From Hyphomonadaceae bacterium (GTDB taxonomy: Bacteria; Pseudomonadota; Alphaproteobacteria; Caulobacterales; Maricaulaceae): a stretch of 64,000 bases of DNA. The DNA lies in contig JABDMW010000040.1 of NCBI GenBank assembly GCA_013001295.1, positions 62,001 through 126,000 on the forward strand, read 5' to 3'. A model generated the notes under the pieces. That model was not told the origin of the DNA. It was given only the letters and a program-made list of their open reading frames with translations, and did not search any database. This document shows, in pieces, positions 44,494 to 51,951 of the stretch (its first letter is position 1; each line of letters starts with the position of its first letter). A program made the translations under genes and the position numbers.

Positions 44494-45432
44494 TTACCGC
44501 TTTATCCCAAAGAACCGCTCGGCATTTTTGTATAGTATTGCCGCCCTTTGATCTGGTGTGAGCCAATCGATCGAGTTTAATCGCCCAAGAACCAGCGCCG
44601 TCGGCAAATTATCGGTACCGAACATAATGCGATCGCCAAATCCTGCATCGATCAAAGTCCGTAAAGCTTTGTCATAAATTTCGATGGGTAATGGCCCGTT
44701 GGTTATCGACAAATCAACATTCACATTCGGGTAATCCGCAAGAATGCCCAAGGTCTCCTCCCAGAACGGTTCATATCCTCCCGCACGTCCGGCGCCGATA
44801 TGCTGCATCCAAACCCGCAAACCCGGATATGTTTCAAGCACCGGGCGCAGCAAATCCGGGTTCCCCATTTCCGCATTATAATCCGGACAACAGTTCGGAT
44901 CGCCGCGCGTCGAGTTGACGGCCCGAGGCGGCGGGCCTCTTTGGGTGTGGACGCCGATCGGTAAATTGAACTCGGCGGCAAGCGCAAGATATGGATCGAG
45001 CTTGGGATCATTTATCGGTATCCCCATATAATTCGGACCGATTTCAAAAAGTGTCTCTATTTTGCCGTTCTCGACTTGCGTGCGTAGCCACTCGATATCA
45101 ACCCATCCCTCGCTGGACGGGAAACATTTATAATACGGTTCGGCCGTATTGCGCGGACAAGGCACCATGACACCAGCAACAAACCGATCCGGCGCCACGT
45201 CTTTCCAGTTTTCGATATCGTCATAGTCAGTCAATGAAATGACGGCAATCCCAACACCGTTCTCATCCATTTCAGCAAGTATTTTATTTCTGTAAGGAGC
45301 GTCGTCGCTTTCCGGCCAAGTGCCGTGCCGATGCACGTCAATTATTTGAGATGCTTCGTTTAATGGCTCGACATGCACACACCCTGAAATCAGCACGGCA
45401 AATATAACAATCCAAGCTTTACAATAAGTCAT
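44494..45432 (-). CDS. Lipoprotein amidohydrolase (metal-dependent hydrolase, amidohydrolase_2 type)
   Basis: The start is ATG 45432 (MTYCKAWIVIF). The 312-residue product has a lipobox (VLISGC). The TIM-barrel hydrolase shows the metal motif IIDVHRHGTW (HxH), then FEIGPNYMGIPI, LPIGVHTQRGPPP, VWMQHIGAGRAGGYEPFWEE, and RIMFGTDNLPTA. The set fits Amidohydro_2 enzymes such as decarboxylases and lactonases. Envelope location is unusual for this group. It starts 4 nt after the upstream membrane protein's stop codon. Confidence 0.84.
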   Translation of the reverse strand: MTYCKAWIVIFAVLISGCVHVEPLNEASQIIDVHRHGTWPESDDAPYRNKILAEMDENGVGIAVISLTDYDDIENWKDVAPDRFVAGVMVPCPRNTAEPYYKCFPSSEGWVDIEWLRTQVENGKIETLFEIGPNYMGIPINDPKLDPYLALAAEFNLPIGVHTQRGPPPRAVNSTRGDPNCCPDYNAEMGNPDLLRPVLETYPGLRVWMQHIGAGRAGGYEPFWEETLGILADYPNVNVDLSITNGPLPIEIYDKALRTLIDAGFGDRIMFGTDNLPTALVLGRLNSIDWLTPDQRAAILYKNAERFFGIKR

Positions 45433-45436
45433 GGGT

Positions 45437-45805
45437 TTAGCCTTTGTCCGTTTGTTCCACAAAGTCGCCGAGTTCGACCGGACCAATGTCTTTGGACACA
45501 TTGGCCTTGCGCGCCCGGAAGAAAAACACGACCGAGCCGATATAGGCGGTCACGATCATGAACAGGACGAGACGCGGCAGGACATAGAGAAAATCAGGCG
45601 ACGTGGCGACCGGACCAAACCATCCCAAAGCGGAATTTGGCTGTGCACCAATTTCGGCGATCTGAATACCAAGGCGGGAGAGGTCAGAATAGAGCTGAAA
45701 AATTTCGTTGCAAAACCCAAGCGCAAAAAACGTATAAATAATCAAGGCAATCCACATCATGAGCCGGTCAAGACGATGCGCCGCCATGTAGCTGGTGACG
45801 ATCAT
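45437..45805 (-). CDS. Membrane protein, 3' part of a probably frameshifted gene
   Basis: The 122-residue product has two membrane helices (LMMWIALIIYTFFALGFC and VLPRLVLFMIVTAYIGSVVFFF). Read upstream of its ATG the same frame gives TVFAMIVTSYMAAHRLDRL, a better first helix than the ATG start gives. The missing N-terminus is found in another frame at 45802-45894. Alternative start is ATG 45787. It precedes the amidohydrolase lipoprotein gene by 4 nt. Confidence 0.6.
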   Translation of the reverse strand: MIVTSYMAAHRLDRLMMWIALIIYTFFALGFCNEIFQLYSDLSRLGIQIAEIGAQPNSALGWFGPVATSPDFLYVLPRLVLFMIVTAYIGSVVFFFRARKANVSKDIGPVELGDFVEQTDKG

Positions 45806-45894
45806 GGCAAATACAGTGTCATATAATTGGCCATGATGGCACTCGATGCTTGCGCAAATTCAAGAAACAGAATCGTGTGTTCGTATTCAGTCAT
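45802..45894 (-). CDS. 30-codon ORF, probable 5' part of the frameshifted membrane-protein gene
   Basis: ATG 45894 with GGGGGC upstream opens MTEYEHTILFLEFAQASSAI and continues to TGA at 45802-45804, overlapping the next ATG (ATGA). The product ends in ANYMTLYLP. The neighbouring frame at the same point reads TVFAMIVTSY, which would continue the helix smoothly. A single-base change within about 45805-45825 would join the two into a ~150-residue membrane protein. Confidence 0.5.
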   Translation of the reverse strand: MTEYEHTILFLEFAQASSAIMANYMTLYLP

Positions 45895-45985
45895 AACGCC
45901 CCCGTTTGCGATTCAAACTACATGAAGACAATTGAAACGCAATGGATATGAGAAATGAGTAACGCATTCGGAATCGACCGGGCGT

Positions 45986-46891
45986 CTACTCCATAATCTC
46001 CTCAGCGACGCTTTGGAAAACCTCACCCACTTTTTCAAACTTACTGGCCAGCGGGGACGCGTATCGCCAGATCAGGCTGATCTGTCTTTGGGCGAGCGGG
46101 TGGTTGATCGGGCGCACGATTAGCTGATCATCTCGCTTGGCTTCCGAGATTGAGTACAGGCTTGGTAGAACTGCGATACCACCGCCCATCGAGGCCATTT
46201 GTCGGATTGCGTCCAGGGACGTGCCTTGATACTCGCCACTGGTCGTCGCCCCGGCGCGCGTGGCCAGGTTTTGGACAACGGTTGTAAACTTGTGCCCGTA
46301 TCCTAGGGTTAGAAACTCCCGCCCGGCCAAATCACTGAGATTGACGGGATCGCGGGACGTCGCCAAAGGATCGTCCGGGGCCATACAGATATAAATATTC
46401 TCCCGGACGAGCGGAATGCACTTCGTGTCCGGGTGATCTTCGGGCGTCGATATGATCAAATCAAATTGTCCCGATGACAAATGGTCTTGCAAATCAACAG
46501 TGCGCTCTTCGCGGACAGCAAGACGCAGTTCCGGATATGCCCGATGCAATCGGCGTGTGGCAAGCGGCAAAAGATAAGGTCCGACCGTCGGCAGCACGCC
46601 GAGCTTAACCCGACCGGCCAAGGTGCCCTCGGCTTCACGTCCCAGGACTTTCATTTCCTCGACCTGCCTGAGCACGATCCGCGCGCGGGCCACCATGTCT
46701 TCACCTAAAGGGGTCAACAAGGCGCCGTGCCGCCCTCGTTCCAGAAGCGGCGCACCGATATGCAATTCCATGTCCTGGATTTGTGCTGACAGGCTGGGCT
46801 GCGCCACGAAGGTTCGCTTGGCCGCCTCGCCGAATGTTCCGGTATCTGCAATAGCAACCAGATATTCCATTTGTCTCAGTGTCGGTTTCAC
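45986..46891 (-). CDS. OxyR-like LysR regulator lacking the redox cysteines
   Basis: The start is GTG 46891 (MKPTLRQMEYLVAIAD). The 301-residue protein has an OxyR-like N-terminus (GTFGEAAKRTFVAQPSLSAQ, LERGRHGALLTPLGE) and sensor domain (GRVKLGVLPTVGPYLLP). At the peroxide-sensing loop, where OxyR has GHC199 and C208, this protein has GHK201 and Ala210. The only Cys residues (158, 169) are elsewhere. It therefore cannot form the OxyR disulfide. A near-consensus OxyR box is 15 bp upstream of its start codon, shared with a divergent gene. It may be constitutive or sense another signal. Confidence 0.85.
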   Translation of the reverse strand: MKPTLRQMEYLVAIADTGTFGEAAKRTFVAQPSLSAQIQDMELHIGAPLLERGRHGALLTPLGEDMVARARIVLRQVEEMKVLGREAEGTLAGRVKLGVLPTVGPYLLPLATRRLHRAYPELRLAVREERTVDLQDHLSSGQFDLIISTPEDHPDTKCIPLVRENIYICMAPDDPLATSRDPVNLSDLAGREFLTLGYGHKFTTVVQNLATRAGATTSGEYQGTSLDAIRQMASMGGGIAVLPSLYSISEAKRDDQLIVRPINHPLAQRQISLIWRYASPLASKFEKVGEVFQSVAEEIME

Positions 46892-46905
46892 AGGGATTTT
46901 ATTAC

Positions 46906-46942
46906 ATAGCTCAAAACTATAGTAAATATAGTTATTTTATAT
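46906..46942. promoter_or_regulatory. OxyR-type binding site
   Basis: ATAG-N7-CTAT-N7-ATAG-N7-ATAT matches the OxyR tetranucleotide consensus at 15 of 16 positions. In the first half, the consensus T and A within the N7 spacer are also present. It lies between the OxyR-like gene and the divergent gene at 47001. Confidence 0.8.
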
Positions 46943-47000
46943 TTTAACTATGCATGATCGATTGCTACATCAGGGATGCGACAACGAAAGGAGAAACAAA

Positions 47001-47231
47001 ATGTTACGCGCCAAACAAAGTCAAGTCACTTCAAACAAGATCAGTGCATGGTTGGATACCATTCTCACCGATGCCAAGCTGGACACCACCAGTGCGGTCG
47101 TTGCCGGAGGTGACATGACGAACTTAACTTACACCAGGAAGCCATCGACGTCCCCGTCTATCGTCAGAAGCCGACGCCTGCGTCGCAGACGCCCGATCAG
47201 CGCCCCGTCGATTAAAACGACTTGGTTCTAA
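47001..47231 (+). CDS. Small ORF, possible frameshift, divergent from the OxyR-like gene
   Basis: AAAGGAG sits 7 nt before ATG 47001. The first ~38 residues (MLRAKQSQVTSNKISAWLDT, then ILTDAKLDTTSAVVAGGDM) look protein-like. The rest of the frame (TRKPSTSPSIVRSRRLRRRR) is Arg-rich and looks out of frame. The alternative frame from about 47118 reads DELNLHQEAIDVPVYRQKP and ends PVD-stop near 47213. A one-base shift at ATGAC (about 47115) would give a ~70-residue protein. No family recognised. Confidence 0.5.
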   Translation: MLRAKQSQVTSNKISAWLDTILTDAKLDTTSAVVAGGDMTNLTYTRKPSTSPSIVRSRRLRRRRPISAPSIKTTWF

Positions 47232-47260
47232 ACTTCAACTTTGGCAACAAGGATCTCGGT

Positions 47261-47632
47261 ATGACTTTTAGTTCTGTATCTTACCCTTCTCACACCTCCC
47301 CCCATGAGAACCCGTTTAATCAGGATGACGGTCATGCCGGATCACTTTTTTCCTACTTCACTGATCCGGTTCCAACCGGACCTGCACCCGTCAAGACCAG
47401 TGTCTTGAGCGCCCACATCGAAGCTGCCGAGCAGCTCATGGTTGCGGGCGATTATGACGCGGCCTATGCAGAATTAGAGGCCGCAGCCGAACGGTTTATG
47501 GATTATAAGAGCAAGATCATAGGCTCATTTAACAGCTCTATTGCACGCCTGACCACTCTGGGCACAAGGGCCACCGCGCCTCATCCCAAGGCCTTGCAGC
47601 TCACGAGATTACGACGCGACTTAACCGCGTAA
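47261..47632 (+). CDS. Unknown 123-residue protein in the OxyR-box transcript
   Basis: The start is ATG 47261 with AAGGAT upstream; the longer frame begins inside the preceding ORF. The N-terminal ~55 residues are Ser/Pro-rich and disordered. The C-terminal part forms two helices (SAHIEAAEQLMVAGDYDAAY, AELEAAAERFMDYKSKIIGS) typical of a single TPR-like hairpin. No family recognised. It lies 30 nt after the preceding small ORF and 70 nt before nhaA. Confidence 0.55.
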   Translation: MTFSSVSYPSHTSPHENPFNQDDGHAGSLFSYFTDPVPTGPAPVKTSVLSAHIEAAEQLMVAGDYDAAYAELEAAAERFMDYKSKIIGSFNSSIARLTTLGTRATAPHPKALQLTRLRRDLTA

Positions 47633-47702
47633 CCTAACCGAAAATTTGAAAACCGAGCGTGCCCGTTCATAGACGGGCCGCGCCTATATTTATGGAAGAA
47701 AC

Positions 47703-48911
47703 ATGACCCGTATTGTTAACAAAATTCAGGACTTCTTACGCTACGAAACGTCAGCCGGCTTTGTGTTGATGTTCGTCGCGCTGCTGGCACTGCTGGCCAA
47801 CAATACCATGGTCAGCGGCGTGTATACGAGCTTTCTTTCGACGCCGGTTGCCGTTCAATTTGGCGGCTTTGAAATCGCTAAGCCGTTATTTCTGTGGATT
47901 AATGACGGTTTGATGGCGATCTTCTTCTTCTTGGTCGGCCTGGAGATCAAACGCGAAGTTCTCGAGGGCGAGCTCTCCAGCTTTGACAAAGCGTCCCTGC
48001 CGATCTTTGCTGCCATTGGCGGCGTGATCGCCCCGGCGCTGATTTACGTCTTCATCAATCAATCCAACCCTGAGATGATCAAGGGTTGGGCCATCCCGGC
48101 TGCCACGGACATTGCCTTTGCGCTTGGCATTTTAGCGCTGGTTGGATCCCGTGTACCGGTCTCGCTTAAAATCCTGTTGCTGGCGGTCGCCATCATTGAT
48201 GACTTATTTGCCATCGTGATTATCGCCCTTGTCTATACGCAAGATTTATCTCTGACGGCTCTGGGCTGGGGCGGCGTGGGCGTCGCTGGGTTGATTGCGC
48301 TCAACCGGGCCGGTGTCATGCGCATCACGCCCTATGCCTTGATCGGTCTGTTCGTCTGGGCCTGTGTGCTTAAATCCGGTGTGCATGCGACGCTGGCCGG
48401 CGTCATCACCGCACTCGCCATCCCGCTCAAGCACAAAGACCCGCGGTTAAGCTCGCCTCTGCACCGGGCCGAGCATGGCTTGCACATTTGGGTCGCCTAT
48501 TTGATCCTGCCCCTGTTCGCTTTCGCCAATGCAGGCGTGTCATTACAAGGCATCACGCTCGCCGATGTTCTGGCCCCCTTGCCGCTTGGCATTGCCCTCG
48601 GCCTGTTCCTCGGCAAACAAATCGGTGTGTTCGGATTCTCATGGCTCGCCGTGAAGCTGGGACTGGCCAAATTGCCGAGCGGGGCGAATTGGTGCCAGCT
48701 CTACGCCATTGCCTGTTTGACGGGTGTTGGATTTACAATGAGCCTGTTCATTGGCACCCTGGCCTTTGACGGCGACGAAACACTGAACGCCGTGCGCCTC
48801 GGCGTGTTGATGGGATCCATTGCCTCCGGCGTCCTCGGCTTCACCCTGTTGCGTATGTTCTGCGGATGTCCACTCGACACCGCGAAAGGTAAAACCGTCG
48901 CGCCTGCGTGA
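47703..48911 (+). CDS. nhaA: Na+/H+ antiporter NhaA
   Basis: The 402-residue protein has eleven to twelve helices and all NhaA landmarks: LWINDGLMAIFFFLVGLEIK, EGELSS, AIPAATDIAFALGILALVG (ion-site Asp near 136) and LLLAVAIIDDLFAIVIIAL (the Asp pair near 166-167). GVHATLAGVITALAIP and GVGFTMSLFIGTLAF are also present. It exports Na+ or Li+ in exchange for two protons, important for a marine or alkaline habitat. A 6-bp hairpin (GCCCGT..ACGGGC, 47661-47678) lies in its leader. GGAAGAAAC precedes the ATG. Confidence 0.97.
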   Translation: MTRIVNKIQDFLRYETSAGFVLMFVALLALLANNTMVSGVYTSFLSTPVAVQFGGFEIAKPLFLWINDGLMAIFFFLVGLEIKREVLEGELSSFDKASLPIFAAIGGVIAPALIYVFINQSNPEMIKGWAIPAATDIAFALGILALVGSRVPVSLKILLLAVAIIDDLFAIVIIALVYTQDLSLTALGWGGVGVAGLIALNRAGVMRITPYALIGLFVWACVLKSGVHATLAGVITALAIPLKHKDPRLSSPLHRAEHGLHIWVAYLILPLFAFANAGVSLQGITLADVLAPLPLGIALGLFLGKQIGVFGFSWLAVKLGLAKLPSGANWCQLYAIACLTGVGFTMSLFIGTLAFDGDETLNAVRLGVLMGSIASGVLGFTLLRMFCGCPLDTAKGKTVAPA

Positions 48912-49055
48912 TCGTTTCAAGAGTTCGATGGAAAAGCAATAAACACCACGACTCATGCCATTGCTTTAGCCACACTCAGTCGTTAATCCGAAGATATGGA
49001 AAAGCGTCCGTTCACCTCTAATAAAAGCTTCTGAGCCGCAGTCGTCATTCTGTTC

Positions 49056-49721
49056 GTGGCCTCGGAAGTGTTTGCTTATAATTTGCGATTCGTGTTTGCG
49101 CCGTTCCAATTTCTGTCGACCTGGGCGCATGAACTTGGACACGGTATTGGCGCGTTCCTTGGGGGTGGCAGTTTTGATAATATGCAAATCACACCGGGGT
49201 ATGGAGGCCTCGCATTTTGTAAATGGCCGACAAATTTCTCCTATGGGCTCAGCATCATCGTTGGATTGATCGGCCCGAGCCTGGCGGGTTTTTTCGTGCT
49301 TTTATTTGCCCGCCGGCTCGACAAATCCCGCGCCGTTCTTTGGGTGTTGACGGCCGGGTTGATCTTGACCGGTCTGGTTTTTTCCAAAGACTTGTTTACG
49401 CGCGGCGTCGTTTTTGGCCTGGCGTTTCCCATTGGCGTCATCGCTTATCACGGGAATGGGTATATCCGCTCTTTGTTCGCGCAAATCATCGGCATTGTGT
49501 TCTGCATACAGGCCATCGCCGGGTTTGACTATTTCTTCCTCGATGCTAGCAAAGCGGTCGGCGGCACCGACTCGCATCTCGCGGACACGCAGATACTGGC
49601 TGAATATATTGGCGGTCCGCAACTATTCTGGGCGCTCAATGTGACGCTACTTTCGCTTGTCATTCTTTATCTTGCCGCGCGGGTAGCAACAAAGAAGTCA
49701 CCCGAGCAGCCTACAAAATAA
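49056..49721 (+). CDS. M50-like membrane metalloprotease, 5' end interrupted by in-frame TGA
   Basis: From GTG 49056 the frame encodes 221 residues, with helix VASEVFAYNLRFVFAPFQFL, the zinc motif STWAHELGHGIGAFLGG, and about five further helices. The reading frame continues upstream as AAVVILF to a TGA at 49032. It continues beyond that to ATG 48996 (MEKRPFTSNKSF). The first membrane helix appears to begin before GTG 49056. The intact gene was probably 48996-49721 with a nonsense change, or GTG 49056 serves as a new start. Its 3' end overlaps the convergent PhzF gene by 11 bp. Confidence 0.65.
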   Translation: MASEVFAYNLRFVFAPFQFLSTWAHELGHGIGAFLGGGSFDNMQITPGYGGLAFCKWPTNFSYGLSIIVGLIGPSLAGFFVLLFARRLDKSRAVLWVLTAGLILTGLVFSKDLFTRGVVFGLAFPIGVIAYHGNGYIRSLFAQIIGIVFCIQAIAGFDYFFLDASKAVGGTDSHLADTQILAEYIGGPQLFWALNVTLLSLVILYLAARVATKKSPEQPTK

Positions 49722-50559
49722 ATCGTCCGGCCATGGTTTTGATGGCGGTGCCGGAGATGGTTACGCTGGTCGGGTTATGGGTCGTGGTCGCGAAAATTTT
49801 CGAGGTGCGTCCCATATCTTGGCCTTGCGTGTAAGTGAGTGTCTGCGGTCCCCCGAGCAGATCGGTGAGCATGGCGGCGAGTGCGGCGGACGCGCTCCCT
49901 GTCGCCGGGTCCTCGGGTATATTGTCCAAAGGTGCAAACATGCGTGAGCTGATCGTGCCGCCGTCGCGGACATAAGCAAACACGGCGAAGTCGAGCCCAG
50001 TCGGATAGCGTTTCGCTCCTTGGCGAAAAACACTGGTATCCGGCACGCAAGCCGCGAGGCTTCCGCGATCCGTCAGTTCGACCAAAACGAAGGGGAGTCC
50101 AAGGCCGGCCTGTATCGGGTTATGGGTCGTCGTATTAATCTTGCCCGGATCAATCCCGACAGCCGCCGCCACAAGATCGATCGCCGGCTCGGCAAATCGT
50201 TCGAGCGGCACTTCGGTGGTAAAGGCCGCGTTGTTTCCGTCCAGTGTACACCGGAGCGGCCCGACGCCCAGTTCGAGCACCATAGGTGCAGGCGTGCCCT
50301 GATTGGCGAGCGCAATCACCGTACCGATAATCGGATGTCCGGCAAATGGGATTTCGGACGTGGGGGTAAAAATGCGGACCTTGGCCGTATTATCCGGATT
50401 TTCCGACGGATAGACAAAGGTGACTTCCGAATAATTAAACTCGGCCGCGATCTGTTGCAGCTTGTCCTCATGGAGGGTCGTCGCATCCGGAAACACGGCC
50501 AGTTGATTGCCGCCAAATGCGGTGTCGGTAAAAACGTCATACACGACATATTCGGTCAT
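49711..50559 (-). CDS. PhzF-family isomerase-like protein
   Basis: The 282-residue protein shows the PhzF pattern: VVYDVFTDTAFGGNQLAVFP, SEVTFVYPSE with catalytic-type Glu, RIFTPTSEIPFAGHPIIGT, and EDPATGSASAALAAML. The fold is diaminopimelate-epimerase-like. PhzF itself isomerises a phenazine precursor, but most homologues have unknown substrates, and no phenazine genes are here. Its start overlaps the stop of the CinA-like gene (ATGA). Confidence 0.92.
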   Translation of the reverse strand: MTEYVVYDVFTDTAFGGNQLAVFPDATTLHEDKLQQIAAEFNYSEVTFVYPSENPDNTAKVRIFTPTSEIPFAGHPIIGTVIALANQGTPAPMVLELGVGPLRCTLDGNNAAFTTEVPLERFAEPAIDLVAAAVGIDPGKINTTTHNPIQAGLGLPFVLVELTDRGSLAACVPDTSVFRQGAKRYPTGLDFAVFAYVRDGGTISSRMFAPLDNIPEDPATGSASAALAAMLTDLLGGPQTLTYTQGQDMGRTSKIFATTTHNPTSVTISGTAIKTMAGRFIL

Positions 50560-51299
50560 TTCAGTTCCTCGCTCAACTCGATTACTAAATCTTTTAATTC
50601 ATGTTCGACCGCATCGAGCACGCTTTCATCGCGTCCACGGGCGACAAAATTTACCCCCCGGCCCGCGTCGGTGAAATAGGGATAGCTGCCGAGCGAAACG
50701 CCTTCGTATTTTGTCTCAATCTCGGCCAGAGGCGCGGCTGCGTCGCCCTCGCCAATGCCAACCGCCGGCACGGACCGGGAATAGACTTTCGCGCCGCCTT
50801 CGATCCGGTGCTCGATGTCCGGCAACATGCCCTTCATGATTTGCGGCACACCGGCCATGGTAAACACATTTTCAGTTTGAAAGCCCGGCGCTTGCGACAC
50901 CGGGTTCTTGATCAGGCTGGCCCCGTCGGGGATGCGGGCCATGCGCCGCCGCGCCGCGTTAAGCTCCCCGTCCTGGTAGCGGGTTTTCAGCTCGGCAATG
51001 GCGTCAGCGCGTTCTGAAATGCCGCGCCCGAAGGCGCTCGCCACCGCGTCCGCCGTAATATCATCATGAGTCGGGCCAATCCCACCCGTGGTGAACACAT
51101 AGTCAAACCGGTCAGAAAATTCCCGCACCGTATTGGAAATCGTTTCAGCGTCATCCGCCAAAATACGCGCTTCCCTTATTTGCACGCCGAGCGGCTCGAG
51201 GAATTTTGCGATGGTGCGTAAATTGGTATCCTGGGTGCGGCCGGACAACAGCTCGTCCCCGATCATTAACACCCCTGCCGTGACAATTTTTGCGCTCAC
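50556..51299 (-). CDS. CinA N-terminal (MoCF-biosynthesis-type) domain protein
   Basis: AGGAGG followed by 5 nt decides for GTG 51299 (MSAKIVTAG) over GTG 51305. The 247-residue product has the molybdopterin-binding-like domain of CinA: VLMIGDELLSGRTQDTNLRT, VFTTGGIGPTHDDITADAVA, PVSQAPGFQTENVFTMAGVP. The C-terminal nicotinamide-deamidase domain of full CinA (~400 residues) is absent. Stand-alone N-terminal proteins may be pyrophosphatases on ADP-ribose-like nucleotides. It is coupled to the downstream PhzF gene. Confidence 0.9.
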   Translation of the reverse strand: MSAKIVTAGVLMIGDELLSGRTQDTNLRTIAKFLEPLGVQIREARILADDAETISNTVREFSDRFDYVFTTGGIGPTHDDITADAVASAFGRGISERADAIAELKTRYQDGELNAARRRMARIPDGASLIKNPVSQAPGFQTENVFTMAGVPQIMKGMLPDIEHRIEGGAKVYSRSVPAVGIGEGDAAAPLAEIETKYEGVSLGSYPYFTDAGRGVNFVARGRDESVLDAVEHELKDLVIELSEELK

Positions 51300-51384
51300 A
51301 TTCACCTCCTGATTTCAGTGCGAGATTAGGTGGTAAAATTCAGAAGGCAATATGAGAATTGCCTACAATTACAAAGGAAAGACA

Positions 51385-51951
51385 CTAGTTGCCTGGACCA
51401 CCATCTCCTGCGGATGTTTCAGGATCGAAAGAAAACACTCGGGAAATAGTTGCCGTATTGTTGCCTCTTTTATAGCTCGCTGACAAAAACCCTGATACTG
51501 CCCACAAGCCATTTTTGACAGTAACCGGTTTAAAATTTAGTTTTCTTATATGCACGGCGGTTCCGTCGTCAGTTTCAATGGGCAAGGAACCCCTATTATC
51601 CCACTCACCGTCGGCAAAAGTAAAAGATGCAATATCCTTATCGAAAGGTGAGAGTGCCTGATCACTTCCTGCGCTATTTGGCATACCGGTAAAAACGAAT
51701 GTGCAATTGAGATTCAAGTTTCGAACCGGTGTTTTTGGAGTCGTATTATAGGCTTCAATTTCGATATACAATTTGTCATTTTCTACGAAGTTATAACTGC
51801 CAGCTACACGCCCATATTTCTTAATTCGCATAGGTTTCTTTTTTGTAATACTGTAAAACTCATAGACAAGCGATTGAGTTATCTGATCAACATCAAAGCT
51901 AAGTCGCACTCTGATATCTTCTGGATCTCTTTGCTTTGTAGAACTCGTCAT
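51385..51951 (-). CDS. Unrecognised 188-residue protein coupled to the CadC-like regulator
   Basis: No signal peptide or membrane helix is seen. The sequence is beta-rich (RVRLSFDVDQITQSLVYEFY, LYIEIEAYNTTPKTPVRNL) with a C-terminal acidic tail ending GDGGPGN. I recognise no family. Its ATG overlaps the regulator's stop (ATGA), so the two are translated together. The gene is AT-richer than its neighbours. It could be an effector or partner of the regulator. Confidence 0.65.
   Translation of the reverse strand: MTSSTKQRDPEDIRVRLSFDVDQITQSLVYEFYSITKKKPMRIKKYGRVAGSYNFVENDKLYIEIEAYNTTPKTPVRNLNLNCTFVFTGMPNSAGSDQALSPFDKDIASFTFADGEWDNRGSLPIETDDGTAVHIRKLNFKPVTVKNGLWAVSGFLSASYKRGNNTATISRVFSFDPETSAGDGGPGN

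Noticed and set aside
49032-49034. Selenocysteine codon in the M50-like gene
   Set aside because: No SECIS-like hairpin is evident just downstream, and the position is at the edge of a membrane helix, not a redox site.
50556-51299. Link between the CinA/MoCF-type protein and the molybdopterin enzyme at 59204
   Set aside because: They are 8 kb apart on separate transcripts, and stand-alone CinA N-terminal domains are not established molybdenum cofactor enzymes.
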